Shown here: positions 54,378 through 63,895 of the stretch, piece after piece | Numbering within the stretch: position 1 is the first letter of the stretch | Layout of the letters: each line of letters begins with the position of its first letter | NCBI GenBank assembly: GCA_963762075.1 | Contig: CAVXJC010000002.1 | Location: 124,001 to 188,000 of the forward strand | Direction: 5' to 3' | Source: JAOUEA01 sp963762075 | Lineage (GTDB): Bacteria; Actinomycetota; UBA4738; HRBIN12 | DNA: 64,000 nucleotides | Program-made: the position numbers and the translations under genes | Notes under the pieces: generated by a model | The model's database searches: none | Told to the model about the DNA's origin: nothing | The model's input: the letters and a program-made list of their open reading frames with translations, nothing else

Positions 54378-54812
54378 TTACGTTCCGAACTCAGTCTCGG
54401 TGCCGTACAGCTCGGGGACGCCTACCGTCACGACCTGCGTGCCGGCGGATGGGCCCTCGCCGAGGATCGCCTCGGTCGAGGTTTCGCGCACGATGTGGAT
54501 GGGCGCGCGGATGAACACCTGCGGCTCGGGGTTCGTGTACACCCAGAACTCGCCATGGGAATCGAGGTAGACGGCGTCGTAGGGCACGACCAGCTTCGAT
54601 CCGTTCTCTCGCACCGGAACGGTCTCGATGCCGAGCCGCTCGACGGCTGATTCCGTGAGGGTGACCTTGAGCACCTCTTGGCCCTCGACCTCCTCGAGGG
54701 TGTAGGGCTGCTCCTCGATCACGTACTCGTCCTCGATCGTGCCCCCGCACGAGGACAGGATCAGCGTCGCGAGAAGAACGACACCGAGGGAGAGCAGGCT
54801 GCGCTTGTTCAT
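54378..54812 (-). CDS. Minimal membrane-fusion/adaptor-like lipoprotein between two RND genes
   Basis: A 144-residue lipoprotein; the lipobox LSSC has C22. The rest (VTLTESAVERLGIETVPV, VVPYDAVYLDSHGEFWVYTN, then EAILGEGPSAGTQVVTVG) looks like only the beta-barrel and membrane-proximal part of a CusB/HlyD adaptor, with the lipoyl and hairpin parts missing. A full adaptor is 350-450 residues. ATG 54812 has AGGTGG upstream; GTG 54821 is the other choice. It begins just after the second RND gene. Confidence 0.65.
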   Translation of the reverse strand: MNKRSLLSLGVVLLATLILSSCGGTIEDEYVIEEQPYTLEEVEGQEVLKVTLTESAVERLGIETVPVRENGSKLVVPYDAVYLDSHGEFWVYTNPEPQVFIRAPIHIVRETSTEAILGEGPSAGTQVVTVGVPELYGTETEFGT

Positions 54813-54821
54813 CGTTGCCAC

Positions 54822-57800
54822 CTACCCCTGCACCGTGTCGACGTCGGGCACTTCGATGACGAGGTCCTCGGCCGAGACATCGAGCTCGGCGACGAACCCG
54901 TACCGCAGGTACAGGGCAGGCACCACGACGACGTTCATGAGCATCGAGGTCACGAGACCGCCGAGGATCACGATCGACATCGGCCCGACGATCTCGAAGC
55001 CGGCCGACCCACCGCCCAGGGCGAACGGGATGAACACGACGGCCGCCGCCAGGGTCGAGGTCACGATCGGGAGGATCCGCTCCCTGGTCGCAGCGATCAC
55101 GAGGTCGGCACCGAAGGCGTCTCCGTCGGCCTGTAGCCGCTGGTAGTGCCTGATGAGTGCAACGAGGCCGCGAGCAGCCACCGCCAGCACGGCGACGAAT
55201 CCGGCGACGGAGCCGAGCGTGACGTCACCACCGGTCAACAGCACGGCGAGCGCCCCGCCGGTGAGCGCCATCGGCAGCGCGAGGAACGCAAGCACCGCCA
55301 GGCGCCAGCTCGCGAACGCCGCCTGCAGCAGCAGGAAGATCGCGATCGCAGCAGCGACCATAACGGCGATCACGCGCGAGCGTGCGTCGGCGTCTTCTTG
55401 GAAGCCTCCCAGCACCGCGGCGTGATGCTCGAGCGGGAACTTGACTTGCTCGATCGCCTGCTCGACATCCACAGCGACGTCGCCCGCGGAACGGTCCGAG
55501 ACCCCGCCCGTGACATCGACGTAGGACTCCACCGACTCGTGGCGGATCACCGCGCGGTTCGGGACCACCCGCACGTCGGCGACCTCACTCAGCCGCACGA
55601 GCTCACCGCTCGGCGTGTCGATCAGCAGATCCTCGACATCGGCCACGTCCTGGCGGATCTCCGGGTCGCCCCAGACCGCCACGTCGAACACCTTTTGCTC
55701 CTCGAACAGGTTGCCCACGACGAGGCCGGAGAGCAGGGTGGTGGCCGCCCGGCGTATATCGCCGGGCGCGAGGCCGACGCGCTCTGCCGCTTGGATGTCA
55801 GGCTGCACCTCGATCGTCGGCTCCTCGGCAGGCAGCTCGACCCTGGGGTCATCGAGCCCGTCGACGCCCTCGATGGCCGCGCGAACCTCTTCTGCCATGC
55901 TCGCAAGGATCTCGGGGTTCGCCCCGTAGACGCGCACGACGATCTCGTCGTCGCCTCGTCCGAGCACTTCTGTCACCCGCTGCTCAGAGTAGGTCAGCAC
56001 GTCGGTCGAGATCTCAGGAAGTCCTGCGGCCACCGATTCGATCGCACCGATCGTGTCGGCATAGTCAGCCGAGCCGTCCACGCCGACCCACACCTCGGCG
56101 GAGTTGACGTTGACGATCTGATCCGACTGGATCGCCCGCCCGACGTGGGCTCCCACGTCGTCGACGCCGGGCAACGCCCGTAGCTCCTCGACCGCCTGCG
56201 CCGTGATGGCGTCCATCGCCGGCAGCGACGTGCCCGGCTGGGCGTCGAGCCGCACCACCACGTCGCGCTCCTCGAGCACGGGCCGCATCGACCCGTTGAG
56301 GAACGGGGCGGCGACCAGGCCCGCCACGATGAACACACCGAAGATCGCGAACGCGAGTCCGGTCTTGGGCACGAGCCGCGCCGAGATGCGCTGGTAGGTC
56401 TCACCGACCCGGCGCGCCACCGGCGACTCGCGAAGCTCGCGCGTCGACCCACCCAGCATCATCATGCCGAGGGCCGGAGTGACGGTGAGAGCCACGACCA
56501 TCGACGCGGCGATCGCGAGCACGTACGAGGTGGCGATCGCCGGAAGGAATGCACCGGCCTCGCCCTCCATGAAGAACGCAGGCAACAGCGCCGCGCCCAC
56601 GATGAGCGTCGCGAAGAGCATGGCGCTCCGCATCTCGAGCGTTGCGCCGATCACCACCTGCCATGCGGGCACGCCGTCACCCTGCGCGCGCTGACGCCGG
56701 AGGCGCTGCGCCACGCTGTGCATGTCGACCACGGCGTCGTCGATCAACACGACGAGCGCCATGACCAGGCCGGCAAGGACCATGGTGTTCACGATCGTGC
56801 CGGTGAAGTAGAGCACCAGCCACGCGGCGCCCAACGACATGGCGATCGCCACCGCACTCACCACGGCGGCACGCCAATCGAGGGAGAACGCGCCGAGCAC
56901 GAGCAGGAGCAGGATCGCTCCGATCAGCGCCGCCCGTCCGAGGTTGTCGAACGATGTGTCGATGAACTCTGCGGGACGGTAGATCGAGGTGTCCATCTGC
57001 AGGCCCGGCAGACCTGGGGCGAGAGCCTCGAGCGCCTCGTCGATGCCGTCCGCCACTTCGGGAGTGTTGGCGTCCGGGAACTTCTCGATCACGAGCAACA
57101 GGCAGTCCCCATCGGTGCAGAGGGCGTCGCCGATCAAGGGCTGGTGGTCCTCGACAACATCGGTGACGTCACCCAAGGTCAATGCGGAACGTCCTGTGGG
57201 CGCGTCGCCGCTCGGGTCCTGGATCGGCACCTGCGCGAGCTCGTCGCTATTCGAGATCGCCGCTTTGTGGAAGATGTGCAGCCGCTCGTTCAACGTATCG
57301 ATGAACCCGCCCGTGCCGGGCGAAGAAGCCTCGAGGAAGCTGAGCGGCGAGACCTCTAGCGCGTTGCCCGTAGTCTCGATGATCTGGCTCAACGAGACGC
57401 CAGCGTCGTTCAGTGTCTGAGGGTCGACCAGCACCTGGAGCTGCCGGTCACGGAACCCCCACGTGGAGACGTTGGCTACCCCCTCCACCCCGAGCAGCCG
57501 TGGGTTGATGACCCACTTGGACAGGATGGACATCTCGATCGGGGTCAGCTGGTCCGATGTCATTTTCACCATCGCGACGCGGCTGGTCGACGACACGGGC
57601 TGGATCATCTGCGGCGGTTGGGCCACCTGGGGCAGACCCGCGGCCGCCGACGGCCTGGGTCAGACGCTCGGCGACGACCTGGCGCGCGTCGAGCACTTCG
57701 GTGCCCGGTTCGAAGGTCATGACCACCGAGGAGAGCCCGGGCAGGGACACCGACTCGATCTCATCGAGGAACGCGATGCCGACGAGCAGATCCTGCTCGA

Positions 57801-58005
57801 GCGGCACGGTGATCAGCTCCTCGACCTCCTCGGCGGAAAGGCCGAGGGCCTCGGTCTGCACCTCGACCGTCGGCCGCTGGAACTCGGGCAAGATGTCCGT
57901 GCGGGCATCGTCGAGCTGCAGCACGCCGTAGACGAGGAGCCCCACCGACAAGGCGATCACGAGCCGACGGAACTTGAGACTTGAGCCGAGTATCCAGCGC
58001 ATCAT
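54822..58005 (-). CDS. RND efflux permease, second, frameshifted near 57,640
   Basis: A second RND permease, paralogous to the first. The N-terminal part (MMRWILGSSLKFRRL to ERLTQA) and the rest (GLPQVAQPPQMIQPVSSTSRV to the end) are in different frames, with the change between 57,626 and 57,660. Both sides are conserved, so one indel probably separates a full ~1,060-residue protein. Motifs include VLIDDAVVDMHSVAQRL in the proton-relay helix. It is the first gene of the three-gene efflux unit. Confidence 0.82.
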
Positions 58006-58387
58006 GACGAAGCGACCTCCAGGGTGTCCGTGGACCATGCCTCGCTCCGGATGACAGACGTGAGCCGCGAGAGGCGGCGACGCTGCTTGGAGCATGTTGG
58101 AAATGCGGCGATTCGAGGATCGGGGGAAGGATTCCGAGAACAGCGCGAAAGCTTTACGTCGCAGAACGCAAGACGTAGGCCACCTGGCCTCCCCGATCGG
58201 ACGGACGCGCGCATGCGCCGAAATCTACGCCCCGGTGGGGTGAGAACGCAACCCCCCAGACCTACATCGTTCGGCCTATTCTTCGGGAGATACTCCCGGC
58301 GGGCTCCCGAAGCGCCCTAGATCGGTTTCCGGCGTGGAGTTTTCCACAGGGCTCCTGAACGTCCGCTGAACGGGCGACAGACGCGAT
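58006..58387. other. Intergenic region, 382 bases
   Basis: The upstream region of the RND operon. It has no convincing gene on either strand. CTCCTGAA (58352) and TTCAGGAG (58387) form an 8-bp inverted repeat spaced 27 bases apart around the stop of the neighbouring gene; the meaning is unclear. Confidence 0.4.
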
Positions 58388-59254
58388 TCAGGAGTAGGGC
58401 AACTCGCGGAGGGCGGCGATACGCCCATCGACCACGGTCATCGCGAAGGGGTCGTGTCTGATGCGCCGCCCCCGCGAAGATTCCAGTCTCGAGAGTCGTT
58501 GCAACTCGGCGAGCGTGATCTGGTGCGAACCCCCATGCCGCCGGAGCACCGTGACGGTCGCGAAGAGATCGACGGGAAGGGTGCGCCACCCGACATCGTG
58601 GTTACGGAAGTACCTCGACCTGGTCTCTCCCGCGACGATCACACCGTCTTCGATCGCTGCACGCGTCGCGGCCCTTCCGGTGAACCACCGGCCGAGATCG
58701 GTTGTGACGAAGGCCGGCGTTTGGTTCGCGCCGACCGCGATGAGCCGACCCACGTGCGTCCCGTCGCCGAGCGGCAAGCCCATGAACGAGCGCAAGCGTG
58801 CCCGTTCGGCCTCGAGCTCCGCCCTCACGTCTCGGAGCTGCCTCCTGGTCTCCTGCTTGCTGGCTGCGAGCACCGACCTGCCTTGTCGCGCCCGCTGCAG
58901 GTCACCCTCCATCACGGCGATGCGAGACTCGAGGTTCTGGATCGTCGCGCGCGACGCGGTGGCGGCGTCGATCAGCGCGCGCTGATCGTCGAGGGCGATG
59001 GCGAGTTGGGTGTCGAGCTCGCCGACTCGCTGGCGCTGATCGGCGGCGTACACGGCGAGCGCGATGATGAGCACGAGTGACAGCACTCCTGCGACGACGA
59101 TCGTGGTGAGTCCCCATCGCCTCTCCCGGGTCGCCTCGGGGATGACGATCAGGTCCTGCTCGAAACGCGAACGTTCGTGCGGACGCGGCGGTTCAGGAAC
59201 GCGCGGCGGCGCCACCGGCAGGTGGTCGTGGGGTCCCTTCGTCGGGGTCTGCAC
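58388..59254 (-). CDS. Membrane-anchored coiled-coil protein of unknown function
   Basis: A 288-residue protein starting at GTG 59254 (AAGGAGG lies 11 bases upstream). A Pro-rich cytoplasmic stretch is followed by one membrane helix (about residues 49-68, IVVAGVLSLVLIIALAVYA), a long coiled coil rich in Arg, Glu and Leu (about 70-160), and a C-terminal domain with GRLIAVGANQTPAFV, WFTGRA and HDVGWRTLPVDLFATV that I do not recognise. It is divergent from the ArsR-like gene. Confidence 0.6.
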   Translation of the reverse strand: MQTPTKGPHDHLPVAPPRVPEPPRPHERSRFEQDLIVIPEATRERRWGLTTIVVAGVLSLVLIIALAVYAADQRQRVGELDTQLAIALDDQRALIDAATASRATIQNLESRIAVMEGDLQRARQGRSVLAASKQETRRQLRDVRAELEAERARLRSFMGLPLGDGTHVGRLIAVGANQTPAFVTTDLGRWFTGRAATRAAIEDGVIVAGETRSRYFRNHDVGWRTLPVDLFATVTVLRRHGGSHQITLAELQRLSRLESSRGRRIRHDPFAMTVVDGRIAALRELPYS

Positions 59255-59393
59255 GGGGGGATGCGCCTCCTTCGGACCGGACGCTAGACCCCAGCGAACC
59301 CGCAGGTCAATAGGTCGAAGAGCACTTCCCAGCGTCGGGCCGAATGCGCATCCGGGGCGAGATTCGGGATTTGCAAAAGAGTCCTTGCGCAAT

Positions 59394-59399
59394 TATCCT
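59394..59399 (+). promoter_or_regulatory. Predicted -10 box of the ArsR-like gene
   Basis: TATCCT, then 7 bases and the ATG at 59407; leaderless type. Confidence 0.5.
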
Positions 59400-59406
59400 T
59401 TCGGAT

Positions 59407-59985
59407 ATGCGGGAACGAGACCCCCTCGAGCTCACCGATCCCCGGCAGATGCGAGCCCTCGCGCATCCACTCCGCCTGCGCTTGCTGGGCCTGCTTCGCA
59501 CCGACGGACCGGCGATCGCGACCGATCTGGGCGAGGAGCTGGGTGCGAGCCCTGCTCTCGTGAGCTATCACCTCCGAGCGCTCGCGAAGCACGGCTTCAT
59601 CAACGAGGCTCCCGACCTCGCGCGCGATGGTCGGGAGCGATGGTGGCGGGCATCACACCGGGGCATCACATGGGAGCCGGCCCATCTGCTCGACACTCCC
59701 GAGCGGTCGGCAGCGGCGGGCGCCCTCCTATCGGAGATCGCCGACCGATATGCGGAACTGGCCCACGCGTGGCTCGCCGACGCACCGAACTGGCCCGCTG
59801 AGTGGGTCGGGGTGTCGGACATGAGCGATTGGAAGCTGGAGCTCACCGCCGAGCAAGCCGGTCGTATGCGGAAGGATCTCGTCGAGGTGATCGAGCGGTA
59901 CGGGGCCTTGCCGCCGGACGATGGAGCTGAACCGCTCAGTGTGATCGTGCACGTGCTGCCGCGTCGTCGGAAGGGCAGGCGATGA
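59407..59985 (+). CDS. ArsR-like winged-helix regulator
   Basis: A 192-residue protein. Residues 1-90 form a winged-helix domain of the ArsR/HTH_20 type (RALAHPLRLRLLGLL, GASPALVSYHLRALAKHGF), and the rest is a helical extension with several Trp. There are no obvious metal-binding cysteines, so a small-molecule ligand is more likely than a metal. Its stop overlaps the MFS start (ATGA), so it probably regulates that exporter. Confidence 0.85.
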   Translation: MRERDPLELTDPRQMRALAHPLRLRLLGLLRTDGPAIATDLGEELGASPALVSYHLRALAKHGFINEAPDLARDGRERWWRASHRGITWEPAHLLDTPERSAAAGALLSEIADRYAELAHAWLADAPNWPAEWVGVSDMSDWKLELTAEQAGRMRKDLVEVIERYGALPPDDGAEPLSVIVHVLPRRRKGRR

Positions 59986-61277
59986 GTGATACGGCAGCCG
60001 CGCTTCCCCGTCGCCGAGGACCCTTGTTCGCACTGCTGGCCGCGAACGCGATCTCGATGTCGGGGAACGTCGCAGCCCTCGTTGCCATCCCTTGGTTCGT
60101 ACTGCAGACGACCGGTAGTCCCGCACGCATGGGCATCGTGGCAGCGGCCGGACTCGTGCCGATCGTCCTCTCAGGCTTCCTGGGCGGCGCGCTCGTCGAC
60201 CGTCTCGGGTATCGGCATGCGAGCATCGTCGCCGACCTCGCAAGTGCCGGCGCGGTGGCCGCGATCCCCTCGCTGCACATGACGATCGGCATCGAATTCT
60301 GGCAACTCCTCGCGCTGGTGTTCCTGGGCGGTTTGCTCGACGCGCCCGGGGTCACGGCTCGGGCTTCGCTGCTCCCCGACCTCGCCGGGGATGCACGATG
60401 GAGCTTGGAACGTGCGAGCGGAGCTTTGGCGGTCGTGGAGCGAGCGTCACGACTCGCGGGCGCCCCGCTCGCGGGCCTATTGATCGCGATCGTCGGCGCG
60501 ACGTCCGTGCTGTGGATCGACGCGGCGACGTTCTTGGTGTCCGCGGGACTCGTGGTGATCGCGATCCCTCGCCGAGAACGAGGCACCGGTGTTCCCGACG
60601 CTGAGCCGACGAGCTACGTCCGCGAACTGCGTGACGGCTTCGCGTTCCTGCGTGGCGACCGCACCCTGTTCACACTCGTGGCGGTCTTAACACTCACGAA
60701 CATGCTCGACTCGGTATCGATGGTCGCGCTGCCCGTGTACGCGGAGCAGGTCTACGGCACCGCCGTAAGCCTGGGATTGATGATAGGTGTGGTCGGCGCG
60801 GGTTCGGTGGTGGGTGCCCTCGCGTTCAGCGTCGTCGGCGATCGGCTGAGCCGTCGCCGGGTGTTCACGTGGGGATTCGCGGGCGTGACGGTCTGGTATC
60901 CGATCGCGGCCCTGTTCCCCCCGCTCGGGGTGCTCCTCGCGGCGAAGACCCTCTCGGGCATCTCGTCAGGCCCGTTGAATCCGGTGATCGACACGGTCTT
61001 CTTCGAGCGCGTGCCCGACGGGCTGCGCGGGCGCGTATTCGGCGTGGTCTCTGCCTCGGCGTGGCTCGCCATGCCGCTGGGTGTGCTCATCGCCGGCCCC
61101 GCGATCGAGCTAGTCGGCCTTCGCGTCAGCTTGCTCGCGACCGGTGGACTCTATCTCGGCGTCGTCATCGTCGCGATGTGGCTGCCTGCGTTGGCAGGGC
61201 TCGACGAACGTCGGAACTCCGACGCCCGTTCAGCCTCCGGCGACGGCGGGCAAGATGCTGACCGTGTCACCGTCTGA
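59982..61277 (+). CDS. MFS exporter coupled to the ArsR-like regulator
   Basis: A 431-residue major facilitator with 12 hydrophobic segments, of the MFS_3/enterobactin-exporter-like type (NAISMSGNVAALVAIPWF in helix 1, GGALVDRLGYRHASI between helices 2 and 3). The likely role is drug or metabolite export under control of the preceding ArsR-like gene. Its 3' end overlaps the convergent cysO gene by 48 bases. Confidence 0.85.
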   Translation: MSDTAAALPRRRGPLFALLAANAISMSGNVAALVAIPWFVLQTTGSPARMGIVAAAGLVPIVLSGFLGGALVDRLGYRHASIVADLASAGAVAAIPSLHMTIGIEFWQLLALVFLGGLLDAPGVTARASLLPDLAGDARWSLERASGALAVVERASRLAGAPLAGLLIAIVGATSVLWIDAATFLVSAGLVVIAIPRRERGTGVPDAEPTSYVRELRDGFAFLRGDRTLFTLVAVLTLTNMLDSVSMVALPVYAEQVYGTAVSLGLMIGVVGAGSVVGALAFSVVGDRLSRRRVFTWGFAGVTVWYPIAALFPPLGVLLAAKTLSGISSGPLNPVIDTVFFERVPDGLRGRVFGVVSASAWLAMPLGVLIAGPAIELVGLRVSLLATGGLYLGVVIVAMWLPALAGLDERRNSDARSASGDGGQDADRVTV

Positions 61278-61505
61278 GACTTCCGTCTCGAGTGACCCGA
61301 GGTACCGCACGTCCTCGTCGTTCACGTAGACGTTGATGAAGCGGTGCAGGCCACCGTCGTCGGAGATCACGTTCCTCGTGATCCCCGGATAGGTGCCTTC
61401 GAGGTCGGAGAGCACGTCGCGCAGCGTGGCGCCGTCGGCGCCCACCTTCGCCTCTCCCCCGGCGTGCTTGCGCAGGATCGTCGGAAGCTTCACGGTCACG
61501 GCCAT
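61230..61505 (-). CDS. cysO: Sulfur-carrier protein CysO (ThiS/MoaD fold)
   Basis: A 91-residue ubiquitin-fold sulfur carrier closely resembling M. tuberculosis CysO: it begins MAVTVKLPTILRKHAGG, has HRFINVYVNDEDVR and ends in VAGG. The C-terminal Gly-Gly is adenylated by MoeB/MoeZ, thiocarboxylated, and then used by CysM. It is the last gene of mec-moeB-cysO, 28 bases after moeB. Confidence 0.92.
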   Translation of the reverse strand: MAVTVKLPTILRKHAGGEAKVGADGATLRDVLSDLEGTYPGITRNVISDDGGLHRFINVYVNDEDVRYLGSLETEVSDGDTVSILPAVAGG

Positions 61506-61533
61506 CGTCGATCGTCTCTCCTGTGTGATCGGG

Positions 61534-62358
61534 TCATGAACGGGCGGGCACGCCACAGAACGCCTCGTAGTCGATCAGCTCGGTGATCGACGGCTCCTTG
61601 CCGCAGACGGGGCAGTCGGCGTCCCAGCGGATCTTCACTTCCTGGAAGTCCATGTGCAGGGCGTCGTACAGCAGCAGACGCCCTTCGAGCGTATTGCCCT
61701 GGCCGGTGATGAGCTTGATCGCCTCGGTGGCCTGTATGCCACCGATCACACCGGGAAGCACGCCGAACACGCCGCCTTCGGCGCAACTCGGCACGGTGCC
61801 GGGAGGAGGCGGCGACGGGAACAGGCACCGGTAGCAGGGCGTCTCCTGACCCGGCATGAACACGGTGGCTTGGCCCTCGAACTGATAGATCGAGCCGTAC
61901 ACGAGCGGCTTGCTCGTGAACTGCGTCGCGTCGTTCACGAGGTATCGAACCGGGAAGTTGTCGGTGCCGTCGACGACGACGTCGTATCCATCGAACACCT
62001 CGTACACATTGGTCGAGAACAGCAAGGTGTCGTGGCCGACGATCTCGATCGTGGGGTTGATCGCACGCAGGTGCTCGACCGCGCTGTCGACCTTGGAGCG
62101 CCCGATGTCATCGCTGGTGTGCAAGATCTGCCGCTGCAGGTTCGAGACGTCGACCTCGTCGAAGTCCACGATGCCGAGCTTGCCGATGCCGGCAGCCGCG
62201 AGGTACATCGCGATCGGCGAGCCGAGCCCACCTGCACCGATCACGAGCACCGAGCTGTCGAGCAGCTTGCGCTGGCCGGCGCCGCCGATATTGGGCAAGA
62301 TGATGTGACGGGCGTACCGCTGCACCTGATCCTCGTTGAACATCGGCGTCGGAGTCAT
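61534..62358 (-). CDS. moeB: MoeB-type sulfur-carrier adenylyltransferase
   Basis: A 274-residue E1-like enzyme that activates the C-terminal glycine of CysO/MoaD. The ATP site GAGGLGSP starts at residue 41, and the zinc cysteines are C175, C178, C249 and C252. It has no rhodanese domain, unlike mycobacterial MoeZ, so another sulfurtransferase must supply the sulfur. The ATG at 62358 overlaps the mec stop (ATGA). Confidence 0.92.
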   Translation of the reverse strand: MTPTPMFNEDQVQRYARHIILPNIGGAGQRKLLDSSVLVIGAGGLGSPIAMYLAAAGIGKLGIVDFDEVDVSNLQRQILHTSDDIGRSKVDSAVEHLRAINPTIEIVGHDTLLFSTNVYEVFDGYDVVVDGTDNFPVRYLVNDATQFTSKPLVYGSIYQFEGQATVFMPGQETPCYRCLFPSPPPPGTVPSCAEGGVFGVLPGVIGGIQATEAIKLITGQGNTLEGRLLLYDALHMDFQEVKIRWDADCPVCGKEPSITELIDYEAFCGVPARS

Positions 62359-62753
62359 GTGACGATCAACTCCTCCTCGGTGACCTCGCCGTCGGAGATG
62401 GCGAACGAACGCATGACGGGTGCGTCGCGATCGACGAGTGAGAACACGATGTAGCGAGTGTCTGGGTAGAACGCGAGCTTGCGGTCGGTCTCGCTCGGAT
62501 AGGCCTCGGAGTGAGTGTGCGAGTGATAGATCGCCCAAAGGTCCCAGCCTTGCTCGTCGATCTCATCGAACACCTGGAGCTGCTCCTTGCCGTCGAGCCG
62601 GTACGTCACGGGGCTCGCATCGGCGTTCTTCATCGCGAAGACCTTCACCGGAACGCCCTCGGCGGCCGCGATCACGCCGCAGCATTCGTTCGGGAACTCC
62701 CGAAGCCCCTGTTCCACGATCTCCTTGTAGAAGACGCCGTCCAGCTCGGTCAA
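62355..62753 (-). CDS. mec: CysO-cysteine peptidase Mec (JAMM)
   Basis: A 132-residue JAMM/MPN+ metalloprotease that releases cysteine from CysO-Cys. The motif is complete: E23, H77-S-H79, S87 and D90. The TTG at 62753 is the start, with GGGAG 7 bases upstream. It overlaps moeB and lies 80 bases after selD. Confidence 0.9.
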   Translation of the reverse strand: MTELDGVFYKEIVEQGLREFPNECCGVIAAAEGVPVKVFAMKNADASPVTYRLDGKEQLQVFDEIDEQGWDLWAIYHSHTHSEAYPSETDRKLAFYPDTRYIVFSLVDRDAPVMRSFAISDGEVTEEELIVT

Positions 62754-62833
62754 GCTCGTGCTCCCATGGGTTGCGCCTCGCGCGGACGATCGCCCAGCGC
62801 TGTTGCAGGTGCAAATGCTACCAGTGGGGTCGA

Positions 62834-63883
62834 TTATTCCGGGAACGAGCCGGTCACGGCGACGGCGCCCGGCACCCCGTCGATCACACGGCCCACAACA
62901 GCGCTCGAGACCGCTCGAGCGTCGAACGCGGCCCGGAGTTCCTCGGGTTCCCGCGTGGCGACCAGAAGGCCACCGCTGGTCTGAGCATCGGCGAGCAAGA
63001 GCTGCTCCGGTTCCGCGAGGCCGCCCCAGGAGACGCGCGGGTCGACGTAGGCGTGGTTGCGCCTGGTCCCCCCTGCCACCACGCCGCTTCTGGCAAGGTC
63101 GAGCGCGCCTCGGATCATCGGCACAGCGCCGGCGTCGATCTCGGCTCCGTACCCGCTCGCGAGCAACATGCGGCAGAGATGGCCGAGCAGGCCGAACCCC
63201 GTGATGTCGGTTGCGGCGTCGGCACCCACCTCCATGACAGCTTCGGAGGCGACCTGGTTGGGCGTGACCATCAGGTCCACCGCGGTCGCGAGCATGTCCT
63301 CGGTCGCCACTCCTCGCTTCACCGCCGTCGAGATCATGCCGAGGCCGAGCGGCTTCGTGAGCACGAGTGTGTCGCCCGTGACCGCGGTGGAGTTGCGCAG
63401 CATGCGCCGCGGATCGACGAAGCCGAGCACGACCATGCCGTACTTCGGCTCGGGATCGGTGATCGAGTGCCCGCCGAGCACCGGGAAGCCCACGCCGCTC
63501 GCCGCATCGATGCCGCCCTGCAACACCCTTCCCAGCATCTCGAGCGGAAGGTCGTCGACCGGCCAGCTCACGATGTTCAAGCCCAGGAACGGCGTGCCCC
63601 CCATCGCGTAGACGTCACTCATCGCGTTGGTTGCGGCGATGCGCCCCCAGTCGTACGGGTCATCGACGATGGGGGTGAAGAAGTCGAGGGTCGCAACGAG
63701 CGCACGATCGTCGTCGATGCGATAGACCGCCGCATCGTCCCCGGTGTCGGCGGCGACGAGCACATCGGAGGACACGTCCGGCAGGCTGAGGCCACCGAGC
63801 ACCTCGGCAAGCTGGTCGGGTCCCAGCTTGCAACCGCATCCGGCGCCGTGGCTGAACGAGGTGAGCCGGCGTTCGATCTGCAT
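62834..63883 (-). CDS. selD: Selenophosphate synthetase (selenide, water dikinase)
   Basis: Makes monoselenophosphate from selenide and ATP. 349 residues. The active-site HGAGCGCKLGP has C16 and K19, so the usual catalytic residue is Cys and not selenocysteine. The rest of the ATP-binding domain is standard (TLDFFTPIVDDPYDWG, FVDPRRML). It starts at ATG 63883, 6 bases after a -10 box, and precedes mec-moeB-cysO by 80 bases on the same strand. Its partners (selA, selB, selC or ybbB) are not in the window. Confidence 0.94.
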   Translation of the reverse strand: MQIERRLTSFSHGAGCGCKLGPDQLAEVLGGLSLPDVSSDVLVAADTGDDAAVYRIDDDRALVATLDFFTPIVDDPYDWGRIAATNAMSDVYAMGGTPFLGLNIVSWPVDDLPLEMLGRVLQGGIDAASGVGFPVLGGHSITDPEPKYGMVVLGFVDPRRMLRNSTAVTGDTLVLTKPLGLGMISTAVKRGVATEDMLATAVDLMVTPNQVASEAVMEVGADAATDITGFGLLGHLCRMLLASGYGAEIDAGAVPMIRGALDLARSGVVAGGTRRNHAYVDPRVSWGGLAEPEQLLLADAQTSGGLLVATREPEELRAAFDARAVSSAVVGRVIDGVPGAVAVTGSFPE

Positions 63884-63889
63884 GCACCG

Positions 63890-63895
63890 AGCATA
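63890..63895 (-). promoter_or_regulatory. Predicted -10 box of selD
   Basis: TATGCT on the minus strand, 6 bases before the selD ATG; leaderless type. The remaining bases up to 64,000 show no gene. Confidence 0.5.

Noticed and set aside
62834..63883. Selenocysteine in SelD or other genes of the window
   Set aside because: The SelD active site uses a Cys codon, and none of the gene breaks is an in-frame TGA with motifs continuing in the same frame.
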